This document shows positions 32,495 to 45,289 of a stretch of DNA of 64,000 bases, piece by piece. Each line of letters starts with the position of its first letter. The stretch's first letter is position 1. Below the pieces are notes generated by a model. That model saw nothing but the letters and a program-made list of their open reading frames with translations. It ran no database searches and was not told where the DNA came from. Made by a program: the position numbers and the translations under genes. Origin of the DNA: Davidsoniella eucalypti (lineage: Eukaryota; Ascomycota; Sordariomycetes; Microascales; Ceratocystidaceae); contig RMBW01000037.1 of the NCBI GenBank assembly GCA_004009845.1, positions 124,001 to 188,000 of the forward strand, read 5' to 3'.

Positions 32495-33607
32495 TTACGC
32501 CATGAAAGGACCAGGAGTCCAGTCCTCCTCCGTTATCATGGTCCAGTAGTACCATACTGCAATGACAGACAATAATGTGAATAGAGACTGAAATAGCGAG
32601 CCATCAATCTTGCCGGCAGATCCTTCGCAAATGTGTGGGCTGATGACGTAGTTGAAGATCTGGCCAAGCGTGAACAGAAGGGCAGCAGCAACGAGCCACG
32701 CCAGGGGAAGGCGCTCTTCGAGGACCTTGATGACAAGGACAGTCTCTAGAACGAAGAAAATGATCAGGAAGCACAGAGGCACGAGCTGGTACAGGACGTA
32801 CAGGGCAACATTGCGGTTGTCGTCGTCGTAGCTTGAGTCCCAGTATCCGGTCCAGCTGTAGCCAGTGTCCATGGCGACATAGGCAGTGCCAATGAAGAAG
32901 GCGGCAGCAGAAGTGATGATCAGGCCGATGGAGGCAGGGGTGCCGTCGTCAATGATTTGGAACCCGACAACAGCGTTTAACATGAGCACCCAGGTAGTTG
33001 CGATGATGGCACCGATATGGATGCCAGAGAAGGCAATGCGCACGCCGCTGTTGAGAGGAAATGAGCCAATAGAGAAGATTTCGCAGAACTGGATGAGGAT
33101 GTAGCCAGCGAGGAAGAGTTGCATTTCTCTACAAGGTGGCAGGCCAGGTTAGTAAGTGTTTGCAGGACGTCCAAGCGCACATTGTGACAACATGGGGAAA
33201 TTAGAGATGTGAGTAGCTTACATGCGACCAACAGCAGCCTTGCGCTTCGCAGAGAGAGCGATGAGGCCACCAGCCACGATCATGGCAATGGCGCAGATCA
33301 GGATAGAGCCCAGGTTTCCCAGGTGTCCCCGGGTGCCGTCATAACCAAGCGGAATACCGACAATCTGGCAACCGCCCCATGAGCCAGACTGGTTGTGGTA
33401 CGGAGAAATCAGATTGCAGACAGGCAGGGTCGAATCGTGACAGAAATTCTGCGGGGGGAAGGCATGTTAGCATGTTGGATCCATGGTAGTTCGGCTGCAT
33501 TCGCGATGGCGAGAACTGCAGGTAGGCTTGGCTTGGTATTCCTGGGGGAAGAAAAATAGATGCAATAGAAGACGTACGTCAAAGTTACCAAACTCTGAGC
33601 CACCCAT
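32495..33607 (-). CDS. CHS7-like (chitin synthase export chaperone family) membrane protein
   Basis: A multi-span ER-type membrane protein of the fungal Chs7 family; yeast Chs7 is needed for ER exit of chitin synthase III. Three exons, 33578-33607, 33222-33448 and 32495-33128, give 296 residues. The start MGGSEFGNFD plus FCHDSTLPVCNLI matches the short Cys-containing head of the family. About seven hydrophobic helices follow, with GRIEMQLFLAGYILIQFCEI, LMLNAVVGFQIIDDGTPAS and NYVISPHICEGSAGKIDG as conserved loops, and a WYYWTMITEEDW end. It differs enough from classic Chs7 that I call it a paralogue-type member. A good splice donor (GTAAGT) overlaps the stop codon at 32493-32498, so the true C-terminus could continue in an exon farther left (for example after CCCGTTTAG near 32055). 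This is unresolved. Confidence 0.82.
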
Positions 33608-36600
33608 TGTGATGGATATCTGGGGTTGGTAGGCAAGAGATGCTGTTTCGTAGGTGGGATACGAAGGTGGGGGAGAGCTAGTGTATCCGTAGCTCGAAAA
33701 CCGGAAGCTCTTTGAAAGAAGCTACTCAATCAAAGACTGCTAGATAGCTGTTGCTAGGCCGGTTGGTTGAAGCCGAGAGTAGAAGACCACGGTTCAAGTG
33801 AGCTGTTGTGTTTACTCTACAGTGCAGTGGTTCGGAGACGAAGCGAAGCAAGGCAAAGAGAAGTAGTGATGATCCAGGAGCAAGACGCTAACGATGAGTG
33901 GCAGACGTCGGATATATTATCGTAGATGGGAGGAAAACGATGATAATCGTCAGAGGAGTATTAAGTACTAGTCGAAGGAGGACTGTGTTATTAGAAGACA
34001 AAAGACTAGACGGGGTACTGGGCCAGGACGAAAAGAAGCAAATAAAACGCCGAGAGAGACGCAGAAGATGCAAGATCGTAGATCGTAGAGCGAGATGCAA
34101 GCTGATGGACACAACGAGATGGGAGAAAAAATCAAACGAGGATGATGGGGTTGGCTGGCCAGGAGGTTTTAAACCAAAGTCGGCGAGCCAGGTTGGGCAG
34201 TTGCTCTTTGCTGGGAAAAAAATTACAGTTGCTAAAAGCTTGGGCGCAGGGGTGCGAACAGCAAAAAAAAAAGGATTAAAAAAAAGATGAATAATAATAA
34301 TGATAATAAACCCCCATCATATAGTGAGCAGGGGACTTCACAGAAAAAGACGCTGTGAATTAAGGTGCAGGGGTGACTGGTTTCTTTTTCTTTTTTCTTT
34401 TTATAACACTAGCCACTTGGATTATTCCTTTGAATTTATCGTCATGCTTGCACCATCTACATGTACTACTCAAATGTACCTGTTACTTCTTTCTAGTCGA
34501 TGCTTCATGCCGCCAGAGCATGGGCCTCAATGGCCGCTTTCCGACTCGAGTTGAGCAGCCAGAAGGCAGATTCTAAGAGAACCAAAGGCACATGGACCTT
34601 GACTCCAGCCACCAAAGAGAGAGAGAGCCAAGTGACGGCCTTGTCTCCACGATGCTGTAGGCTACTTCTATCAGACTAAAGTGCAAAACTAGGCGGTCTA
34701 GAAGGGTAGCAGCACATGTAGAGATGCGTTGGCGAAGGCAGGAATAGTGGACAAAAAAGCAGGGCCATCCTGTGCTATCCTATCATCTGCTAATTCAGGG
34801 TAAACCCCCATTGTATTTAGAAAGATGCGAAACTCTATAGGGCGTCTTTGCTCTGTAAGGCATGACAGCCCAGAAAAAGGCACAGGGCAATCAATGAAAT
34901 AAAGGGTCGGCCATGCGGCGTTGAAGTCAATTCTCATGCTTCTTACCCCCCCCCCCCCCCTTCTCCTCAACTTCAAGTCGAGAGAACAGGAAAGGTGGCT
35001 AGGGAGAAAAAGCTTTGGACAGCGTGAAAGAGCTTAGGCTTTTGTGTCTTGGTCGGCTAGTGTTCTCCAGCCATGGCCTCATGGTTGAAGCTACCACCAT
35101 CTTCCTGTGTGTACGAGCTTCTAAGTCTTCTTTCTGCTGGTCTCCCAGACTCCCGACGATCAGTCTCTACGCAAACCAAGCGATGTAGCAAGTTTGTGAG
35201 TACGCTCGTGTGCCTAACGCTCACTGTCTTTCTCTCTATTCTCGATTCTTCGCTATCTGGTCTCCTTGTTGTCTGCTTTGTGCCACCGCCAAGCTAGGAT
35301 AGCGAGATCCAATACGATATGTAGGTAGCTGTAAGTTATACAATAGTCCATTTTCATACATACATAATACGATATCATACGCTACACCCGCTCGGCTGAC
35401 TAGCCGTTCCGTCTTCTCTCTCCTTTTAAAATATAGCGCCAAACTTGACTAGTTGTAAGGAAGACTAGTACGCCACCGTGTGTGGCACTGTGCTTATCAT
35501 CTCCGCTTGCTGTGAGAGGGCCAAATGTATATGAGCACTGATCTCTGCGTAGCATTACAGCCACCTTCTCAAGCAGGAACCGAGAAAGCCAATCCAGGAA
35601 CAAACTAATGCGTGAATCTTCAGGTCTTTGTTGTCCAATACAAAGAACACTAGAACTAACAATAGTCGCTTATCCATTTCTTGGGAGGGAGGCCAAGCGT
35701 TGAAGAAATCGGGCTCTTCAACCGTCCAGGGGTCCTCTGCTGTATACTTTTAGCCCGTACAGTTTTGCATAATGTAGATTCGCACATGGCTCAAGCGATC
35801 TATTTATTTCTTCTCGACGACGAAAACCAGCATTATCGCTGGTAAATTAGTTGTATTATATTAGGCCAGGGTCTAAAGCAAATTGACTTGCTAGACTGTC
35901 TTTTTTCGTGCCTTAGCAAGATATCAGGCTGATTATCTGATGAAGACCAGACTGCTTCCTTCATATCTCTACTCCAGGCTGGCTGATTGGTCAAGACATG
36001 CGCTATGCAGAAATTGCCTCTTCTTGGAGGCTCTGATTTATTTGTGTACATATTTACAGAGTTGTGTGTGCCACCTGCTTTGTTTGGGAAGAGAAACGAC
36101 GATGCTCTATCTCTAGAATATATCTCGATTTGATTTGATTATATCCAACGTCTACCTTACTAGAATATATCTCAAAACACAAATAAAATAGAACAGTAAA
36201 AACGAACTGTGTGATTTGGAAAATAGCAACATGGTGTGCTGGAAATTCGCTCTAGAACGCCTGATGGCTGCTGTAAGCGGATATCTTGTTCATGCAAAAT
36301 AGCTCGATAATTACACTCGTTATTAAGCCACTATAAAAAATGCAGGCCAAGATAATGGCTTTGAACTGCGCAATCCACGGGTTGCTGGCATAGCTCTTTT
36401 TCTATATTTCTTATTTGTTAACCTCGTGAAACTATACAGTTATTTAGATATTATTTCTATTGGCATCATTATTGTTCTAAATAAAACCAAATCCAAGTCA
36501 CCAGAAAGTCACTGATGAGAAGGGAGGGTGGGCACAAACCATTACAATCTAGCCTATTCTTCGGATAGCAAATCTACTAGATCTTGTAGTAGCAAAATAG

Positions 36601-39600
36601 CGGCGTCGATCCAGGGCGCAACTAGACCTTTTCTTGTCCTTGTCTTCACAGCAACGCCTCTTGATGCCTTGTTGTGGGAGAGTGACGACTCTGGTGCCCC
36701 CTCAGAAAGTCTCTCTGCATTACTTCGTTGTCCCCTACCCAGACAACCAGATACACTAGCCTGAGTAGTAATGATGCTGTCATGACACAATCATGGCCCT
36801 ACTACTGGGCTGCGTCGGATATATTGCCACCGACCTTATGCTTTATGTCTATACATTGTTACATATGTATGTATATTGTACATGAAGTGTGGGATGCATA
36901 ATATCGCCATGCTATAGATGGTTTCTTCTATAAACAGCCCTCGTTTCTGCACTAGTGTCCACGTCCGCTACGACGCGGCCACAGGGCCTATGGCTACGTG
37001 GTTGGGTAAGCTTGAGCTGTATCACTTGTTGCTTTTTCTGATGAGTTGCAATGCAGCATGACTTGCTGCCCAAGGAACTCGGCTCTGCTTAGGCCAAGCT
37101 TATGGAGCTATGAAGCAACAGTCTCTGGGATAACGCACCTCTTTATCGTTGAGGCGTGTTTGTATTCTGTTCTTTGTCCCTTGTACACGATAGCTCCAGG
37201 GCCGACCCCCCATCCCTTTCTTGACTTCACGATAACTAAAACCAGACTAGAATGCGGGAACTAAGACCTTTTTTTCTTTGCTGGGCTACCATTGAACCCT
37301 AGAACCCTATTACCCCAAAGAATGTTTTCTACGACAAAAGCACAGAGGAATAACGAAAACTTAAAGAAAACTCAAAGGCCTGCCCTAGTCAAAGCTTCGT
37401 CGGCCCCAGAAAGCAATTTCTCTTCGCTGCCCCTCCAATTCTCGCCAGTGGCCGTGTCCCGCTGTTTAAAAGAGGTGGAGGATATGAGTGAACAATCACT
37501 TAAACTCAATAGAGTAGTACATGTAGAAGAAAAATACAATATCTTGGTCTCACGGCTCAAGATGCAACACAAGGCACGCCATCTCAGTCAATATCGGATA
37601 TGATGTTGCTTGGTTCCGTGACAATATTAGCCTGTACACCTTCTATTTTTTCTGCCTTGCCCGTCTTGTCAGTGACTCTAGAATCAAATCACACTTACAC
37701 TTACATATACATGTCACACCCTTGAATCTAAGCCTCTCTCACCTTATGTATATTTCCATTTCTGACATGTAGAATATAGAACAGAAGATTCGTACTCAAC
37801 GTTGGCACTAGCTTTCTAAGCGGAAACAACCAAAGGCCAGAAAAAGAACAAGACTCTACAGCCCCCAAATCTAGATCCTGGAGCTTCGACCATGTTCTTT
37901 TTTTTTTTTTTCTTTCTTCGGATCTCTGACCTTTTCCCCAGTCATATCTTCTTGGATTTTATCTTATGATCCGTTCAATCGTATCCCCAAAAAAGAACAA
38001 ATATACCATTAAAAATAAAGAGGCTGTAGGGAGGTTATTTTGTGCACGGTCCAGGGGGCCATGCTCTTAGTTTCCTATTATTTTTTGAGATTTGTTCTCT
38101 TCAGCAAAATATGTACCTCGTCTAATCTTGACGGGAACCTAGAAGCAAGTGCCCTTCCAAGGCCCAAGGTCCTAATGTTCAATATCAAGGATGTGATGTG
38201 ATGTGATGTGATAAATCGATAAATCCGGGTTAATATCCCAGATCGATAAATGCCACATCTTGATATGTCCAACCGTTGGGCCAGCTCCAATAGATGACCT
38301 GTATCGAAACCCTTGGTCTCGGCATATATCAAAGATGGACTTCAAGAGTCAATCAGGTCTTCTTTCAAGTCGTATAAGCGCCGTCGTCAAACAAAACACC
38401 AAACGGGCTGTATACGTCGTCCGATACACTATAAAACGCTTTTTTTCTGCCATTTTGGCATAGAAGGACTTGTAGATCGCCCTCTGACATGTTCATGTTG
38501 ATGACATGAAGCAATAAGTTGCTCAGCAAAGCCCGTCTACATATAGAACCCAATGCGGAGAATCAAAGAGCGAGCGTAATAACAGAACGCATTGTTGTTT
38601 TGCTGCCCGTCACGATCAACCATATTGTGACTTTTGCCAGCTGCTGAAACACAACATTGTTATTTTCGGTCATTTCCATTGAAATCTCTGCTTGCTAGAT
38701 ATGAGGCATGCAATGTACAGGTCTCCTTTCCCCTTGAAGTGCTACGATTGCTATGGGACGACGAATTGCTTTGCTGCCAAACCATGTAGGCCAGGCTTGA
38801 AGGAGAGCCCCTTCACTGTTTCATCGTGTTCATGCATCATTTGACGGGCGACTAATGGAGCAACGCTGTGCTACGAGGGCGGCATGTGCTACTCTACAAC
38901 TACAGAGAGAGTAAACAGCGTGGCAATTTCAAGCTTTGTAAAACAGACAAAGTGTTGCAAACAGTAAATCGTATGCAATACGGAATAGAGGGCAGGCATT
39001 GTTTGGTCCGGACCATGATTGATACTTTATGCACCACAGCATCACGATACGGACAGAGTTTGTCTGGCTGGTAGAGAAAGCTGGCAACTGAGTTTTCTTG
39101 ATGACGTAGTTAGTTGGAACATTGTGCAGAGATTTCATCCGTTGGCTTATGGTGAGCATGGATATATATTAGAAAGAGGCTTTTATCTTCATAGCCTGTC
39201 AAGTTCTTGTAATATACTTACATAGATTCGAAGTCTAGACACATGCCACTCTATTCTGCGCTAGGGTTAGCACTTAGACTCCATCCTGCCGTTGCTACAG
39301 ATGTTAAAGAAGGAACGATTGGCCTAGGGTTCACGAGTAAGCGAGATTACTTCGTCAAGTATAAATGAAATCCTGGATAGACAGAATCTACTGGGTTCCG
39401 TGCGCTGATTTGACTGGGCATAAAGTTTAATGAATTAGCGAGTTTGTACCATGTAGTTGTGTATTTCTCCAGCATCTCGTCCTAGAATGGAACGGACATG
39501 AATGATTTTCCCTTGGATAGCGTTCATGCACGATCTTAACGCCAAGCTTGGGATGCTACATACAGATATACTATTAACCCGTTCTGTCACTCGTTCTTTT

Positions 39601-41826
39601 TGCCGGCCTTTCTGCTCGTGTTTCTTTTTTAGATAGAGCCAAGAAAGAAGAAGGCTGTCTGCTCAGACCATCTTTCTTTTGACGCTCGGGGGTTTTGGTC
39701 CTTCGGCGACGCCCGGATCACTATTTTGACCACCTATTCTAAAAGGCACAGAAAGCTTGGATACATCTGTCATGCCGGGTTGTATACAATAATAGCATCA
39801 ATCCACAAAAAACATACAAAAATACATCGCCATCACTCTATTTTGACCTCACTTCGAAATTCAGCACTACGCACTGACAGAAACGTATACATCCAACACC
39901 TGTAGCCTCTCAGCTCATAGTAGAGCAAAGTACGGATCAAAAGACTTGCAGAAGCTGATATCAAGTCCTTACTAGGGATGGCTTGACAGTGCATGACGGC
40001 ACCACAGTGACCAGGCGCCACACAGCACAATGCCTTTGTGATTAGTGCCGAGGAAACTGGCTTGCTTAAGCGGTGGCTGACGGGTTTCCTAGCACAACCA
40101 CAAGGCCATTTGTCTTGTACGTGCTTGCCACTGCAATATCACCGTGATGCCGTGCTCTTCTGCATACATATATGTACATCTCAAGCAAGGGCCCGAAATT
40201 GCACAGGCTGCTGTACCAGGACGCTCTGGCTGTACATGTATATACATACATAGCGTCGACACATTCTTACATGGAAAAGAGACCCGTGTCTTTCTTGCAA
40301 ATTATATACCTTTGCGGCATGCCCAGTGAGCATCCCGTCGTCAAAGACTTCTTTTTTCTCCCTGTCGTTGGTCTCGTGCACGGAGGAGGCTGAAGAAAAT
40401 GTAGCTGACATTGTCTTTCCTCGTACTGCACAAGGTCTCAAGAGTGGCACTTACCCAGTGATGGGGCCTGACATGATCGCCATAACGACCTAGTCCTTGC
40501 TGGTAAGTTGAAGATGTTGTTGCTGATGCTACGGCTCCTGCGAAAATTGATACATGAGTTAGTATCCGATCCTTATGCTGGCCAATTTGCTACGTTAATA
40601 TTTACACCTTGGTATAGACAGAGACTTGTCCTGTATTTGTTACATGGATCACTGGCTACATATGTATTTCTAGTAAACCAATGCGAGATTTCGTGGTGAG
40701 TACTGAGATAAACTCTAGGATCTTTACCAGGCATAGCGTTGCAATAATATAAAAGCACGTACCTGTCCTCACGATAGCTTAATGTGATACTTGCCCAATC
40801 TCGTTACACAGTGCATTTCTTTTGGTCTAATTGGCCATGACAGGCCTGTCAACGAACAAGATACCAGTAATCATGTAAACTTTATGTTTAAGGATGGCCC
40901 AAGGTCTTTCCATAGACAGCCAAAGATACCCAAAACATTGGTCAATGTCAGAATTTGATTCGTACAGCCTTGTAATGAAAGGGTGAATGAATGGTTACAG
41001 TAGGTACTACAAACACATGGCAACTTGTTTTTGAATAGGCGAGAGGAGACGAAGCGGCGTTGTAGTGACATGTAGTGGTTTAAATATCGGATATCGGATA
41101 CTAGATAATGTATTAGTATCTATTTGTAATCATCAAACATGGCTTCATATCGACCATATTGTCACGTGTGTCAAACCGCATACTACTGTTTGATACATGG
41201 CAGATATGACGTAGCTCCCGGCGAAAGACTATGGTCCAATATCATTGACCTGTAATAAGACTACATATTATACTATCGTGTCATCCTAGCTTTGAGTGAA
41301 AAGATGTATAGTATTATCATACTAGACTGTGTCAGACCTCATTCCATACTAGGTTCAAAGCCCATAACTCATGACATTACCTAATCAAGATGCTGAAGAC
41401 TCTCATATAAACTAAATGGAACTTCTATTAGTCACAGAGGAAACTGAATCATAGAATCAAAGGAATATTAGACCCAAAGATATTGCAAGTCTGAAAGGAA
41501 CACCAAGAGTGGGATTAATCTAAGAGAGGGAGATACTAGTATTCAAAGACTGGAAAGGCATATCGAGCTTTACAGGCCAAAAAAAACCCTAAGAATCTAA
41601 CAGGGCGTGGAGCCAGGCAAAGAGGCAAGCAGGTAAGTAAGTGAGAGTACAAGACACATAGGCAAGTAGGCAATCGGGTAGCCAACCCCAAACGGACAGA
41701 GTGTTAGGAAAGCCAATATTGGACATTGCTAGTGATACGGACGAAAATGAAAAAAGAAATAAAGGATGGTAAGTCATTCCTGAACTGGTAAAAGGCAATT
41801 CAAGAGCAATAGTATGGAAAGAATCT
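33608..41826. other. Gene desert, 8.2 kb
   Basis: No protein family recognised on either strand. Frames are short, often overlapping on opposite strands, and lack consistent codon bias. It includes C/T- or A-rich microtracts, a 15-base C run (34946-34960), a T run near 37895 and a short GATGT repeat near 38190. The first few hundred bases are the CHS7-like promoter. Confidence 0.5.
34946..34960. repeat. Poly-C homopolymer tract
   Basis: 15 consecutive C residues on the plus strand, unusual in this A/T-rich region. Confidence 0.9.
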
Positions 41827-42095
41827 TTACAGATTAATATGTGCACCATTCTCGACCAAGAACCTGGTGATATCAGATTGACCTTCCTGGCAAGCTACAA
41901 TCCGAGCAGTGCCAACATCAGTCGTAACATGACAGCACGCTGATATAAGAGCAGTGTTACCAGAAGAAGCCTGACAATTGATATCTGCACCTTTACCAGT
42001 CAAGAACTATCAAGATGCCCCTTCTAGCAAGCTGATATAAGAGCAGTATCATCATAAGAAGTTTCATGGTCGATATCAGGAATCTTGTCAATCAA
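41827..42095 (-). pseudogene. Decayed ankyrin-repeat gene fragment (second copy)
   Basis: Read on the minus strand: DDTALISAC, TAG stop, KGHLD, TGA stop, then after a frame change GADINCQASSGNTALISAC, VACQEGQSDITRFLVENGA and a terminal stop. TALISAC..GHLD..GADIN is ankyrin consensus. There are two in-frame stops and at least one frameshift. Wording such as LACQGG(R)LDI and KGA is shared with the relic at 30.7 kb, so both may derive from one family. The minus-strand sequence up to about 42580 could be the upstream part but is too decayed. Confidence 0.75.
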
Positions 42096-42737
42096 AAGTC
42101 TAGCATACCTTGTACGCTCTTCTGCTGGTCTGAGGATGGCATCGACGTGTACACCAATTTCATTGACATAAGTGGCCAACTATGGAGCTATAGCGGCGTC
42201 CTTCTTCTTCTTGGCCTTTGGCAGACATATAGGTCTGTAGCAGATATCTGTTAAGATTATGTCGGTTGTCACTGGATCACAGGCAAAAGTCTAAGCGTGT
42301 AGTTGATAAGAGGACTCCAATAACAATTCCTTAGCTGTTTAATGTGTCAGATAAACACTGGGATTCTTGATGAAAACAAAGATGCCACGCAAACTTCATA
42401 GCTTCTTCTCAAAGGAGTTTTGGTTTTCTCTAAAGTTTTGAATGCAGATAGAACAGTAGATAGAACAGTAGATCCAGCGCCAACAACTGTCAGTGGACGG
42501 CGTGCACCAACAACAATCTGAAGGATAAGAATGGAGATCTCCAGGTTCAAGCTGTTATATAATCTTATTGTAGGCATCACCGGCAGTAGTAGGACCTAGA
42601 TCTATTCTCTCAAGTCGAAACCCAAGTCTGTTCGATTCAAAGTATATATGTTCTATTGCCATAGATATGTACGGTTATTCATATCAAGTAGAAGTTGACG
42701 GCAATTACCCAGTGCTTGCTTACAAGATTTTAAGCAG

Positions 42738-42773
42738 CGTATTCCATAAGCGAGCCGCAGATACGAGGGAATC
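42738..42773 (+). repeat. Inverted repeat copy 1
   Basis: Matches the complement of 43197-43232 at 31 of 36 positions without gaps; all five differences are C/T or G/A transitions. Confidence 0.8.
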
Positions 42774-43196
42774 ACAGCTTTTTGGTAGTTTCATCAAAAA
42801 ACCAACCCAAAGTTCTTCAGAAACTACTCTCAATATATCTCTACATCTATCTGGAATATTACTGGGTTATGTCCTATCTTGCTGGCCATACCAGATCATC
42901 ATCCCTTCCTTCGTTTTGTGTAGGTAGCTCTATAGCAGACTCTTAGATGCCATATTTGGCTCTAAACAACCATAAGCCAAGCTCAAATGGCCTCTATATT
43001 TTGCATTTGTCCCTTCATTAGACTGTATTCCTCAGAAAGTAAGGGTGCCGTAGATATTATCAAGACACTTCACCTTGCAAGATGGGTATTATTTCAAAGC
43101 TCAAAGAGCTAACAATATACGGGTTTTTTTAATAAGTTGATTCCATGATTTTTGGTGGGCAGAATTATGTTCAAGTCTTCGGAGTCTCGTGGTCGC

Positions 43197-43232
43197 GATT
43201 CCCTTATATTTGTGACTCGCTTATGGAATACG
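43197..43232 (-). repeat. Inverted repeat copy 2
   Basis: Mate of 42738-42773; at each of the five differing positions this copy has the A or T. Confidence 0.8.
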
Positions 43233-43727
43233 TTACCGTGTTTAAATGGAATGATGCCTTTAGATAGAAGCTTCGTTTGCTTACTATATAGATATGTTGT
43301 ATATCCATTAGCATAGCTTTGGTATAGCTTGTCTGTACCACTAGAATTGTATAATACATTAGCTTCTACTAACATATCTCAATTAACAATACATGCCTAG
43401 CTAGGGTTAACCCATTATGATTTACATACAGTCCTTTGTCGACGCCAGCCTGATTTGCAAAAATGAGTGGCCTTTTTATTGCTCAAACTCGAGTCGAAGC
43501 CCACTGTAAGATCCGAAGCATGACAGGAGAGGAATATAGGATACTACAGACTGGTCCTCTTGATATAGAAAGAGGCGATGATGCTGTTTTGTGCTTTTGC
43601 TATGAACGAGAGGTGATCATTTGGTGGCCATTCAGGGCGAGGTCATGTGTGCACATATAGATATAAATTAAAAAAAACAATAATAATAATACAATGGCGC
43701 TATCTAGTCACTTGCGGTGATAAAACC

Positions 43728-43776
43728 ACAACGACGGGATTCCGACACCGCGGTTTGAGTATCCGGAAACTTCAAA
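43728..43776. repeat. Dispersed repeat block, left of LINE relic
   Basis: 49 bases aligned without gaps to 9182-9230 (37 identical). Most differences are transitions. It is in the same orientation as the copy at 45.2 kb. Confidence 0.6.
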
Positions 43777-44170
43777 GAAGCTATTTACATTCTAAAAATA
43801 TAAACGGACTGCTCTCCGGACTTCCGTTGGGTTGAGGCAGAGATCTAGCTCAATGTTGCGCAAAGGTGATGTGTGGAAAGAGGACGGGTCCAAGTCCTTA
43901 GAAAGGTCTCCACGGTTGAGGAGATGGTTTGCCAGGAGGACCATCTTTTACAGAGGTGTCGTCGTCTCGGAGGGGGCTACCTGAGGAGTTGTTGGGATGG
44001 GACGGCTATAAAGAAAGTTTAGCTCAATGCTCCCTTTTCGATCGACCGTGCGATAGCTTTTTTTCTTCTTTTTTTTCTTCTTTTGAATACACAGAAGCCA
44101 TTGAGTGCGTTTAGTGGAGGACTTTGAATACCTGCTCGGGGCTCTTATGGTCTCCGGTCGTGTTATCGGG

Positions 44171-44860
44171 CTAGCGGAGGACGGTCCAGGCTAGTCCATG
44201 TTGCAGCCAGGAGTCTTCGTTTGTTCTCCAGAAGGAGAAGGACAGGGGAGATTTCAGCTTCAGGGCGGAGGCGGGTGTGGTTTTCCAGACGGGTAGGATT
44301 GCTCTCAGGGCCACCCGGAGCATATATTCCAGCTTGTGGGCGAGGTGTAGTGTCCTTGTTTTTACGAAGGAGCCTACCCATTTTATCAAGTTTGGGGGCC
44401 AGCCTTGTTCACGGAGGCGGCATTGGAGCCTGCCGGGAAGAATGGCGTCAAAAGCTCCTTTAACATCCATAGTCACCAGAGTGTAGACCTTTCGCTCGCT
44501 CCAGTTCTTCTCTATATCATGTATCACACAGGCCACAAGGTCTGACGCACTCCGTTTCGGGAGGGCTCCAAACTGTTGTAGGTGAAGGACAGAGTTCTCG
44601 ATAGCGATAGCGGAATGGGCGATCTTTCTAGCAATAAGTCGTTCCAGCCCTTTGCCAAGACAGGCAATGGGTCGCCAAGAGCTGGGGAGAGACGGGTCTT
44701 TGTCGGGTTTGGGGATGACCACTATTTCGACGACTTTGAAGGCCGCTGGGTGGTGTCCCCACGTTATGCACAAATTAAAGAGCAGAGTTACGAATGGCTC
44801 CAGGTCATCCCGGAGCTTTCAAAATGGTACCGGAAATGCCATCCCGGCCTGGAGTAGCGT
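44171..44860 (-). pseudogene. Dead non-LTR (Tad-like LINE) reverse transcriptase fragment
   Basis: The minus strand encodes the fingers and motif A of a LINE reverse transcriptase: KLRDDLEPFVTLLFN, IPKPDKDPSLPSSWRPIAC, KGLERLIARKIAH, FGALPKRSASDLV, then VTMDVKGAFDAILPG (motif A with its aspartate) and WVGSFVKTRTL. The order and wording are those of Tad-clade elements in ascomycetes. An in-frame TGA sits just before KLRDD. After KTRTL the frame drifts and the catalytic YxDD box, thumb and RNase H are absent, with stops soon after. No full ends or target duplications were found. It is flanked by two direct-orientation blocks of the repeat also present at 9.2 kb, which probably belong to the same element. 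Confidence 0.8.
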
Positions 44861-45204
44861 TTTTCAAGGAACTCCGAGACACGGAGAATCGAACCCCGGA
44901 CCTGATCCAAGCTCCGAAGCTAGAAGCTTCGATGGTGCTAAGGATTCATATCACTTCCTACAACCCTCAGGGCCGTCCAATGACGAGTCTTTCCTTCGTC
45001 GAGGTGTCTTATGATCTTAGTGATTTAGGTAGACGTTAAATATAATCAAATCAGCCTGGGGGACCTGTTGGAATCCATATTTGAGATATGACCCGGTTAT
45101 AGTGAAATAATTGAAACTTCCTCGGGCAAGAATATAGACACTTTTTTTCTGGCAAAAATTGCACGTCTTTTCGAACGATTCTTTTACCGCCCATAAAAAT
45201 ATGA

Positions 45205-45287
45205 TGTAATCGAGTCGGGGTGTAGAAACGCAGCAACAAGAGACAAGATTCCCAACCCCTATCGAGTGTGTCTCCCTAAGCTTTTAG
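45205..45287. repeat. Dispersed repeat block, right of LINE relic
   Basis: TCGAGTCGGG, GACAAGATTCCC and GAGTGTGTCTCCCTAAGC occur in the same order and orientation as at 9157-9270. Confidence 0.6.
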
Positions 45288-45289
45288 CA

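Larger units (their letters stand above)
42096..43727. other. Repeat-derived, no intact gene
   Basis: It contains an inverted pair of 36-base copies (42738-42773 and 43197-43232). In both orientations these encode VFHKR...RES inside short frames (42667-42927 plus; 43109-43375 minus). I do not recognise the protein. No other gene seen. Confidence 0.5.

Noticed and set aside
36554..36790. Overlapping 78-codon frames on both strands, one reading ATPLDALLWESDDSGAPSE
   Set aside because: It looks somewhat protein-like but has no homology I can name, no splice context and an equally open opposite strand.
44880..44910. A tRNA B-box-like motif (GGTTCGATTC on the minus strand)
   Set aside because: No matching A box, acceptor stem or anticodon arm can be folded around it, and it lies inside LINE-derived sequence.
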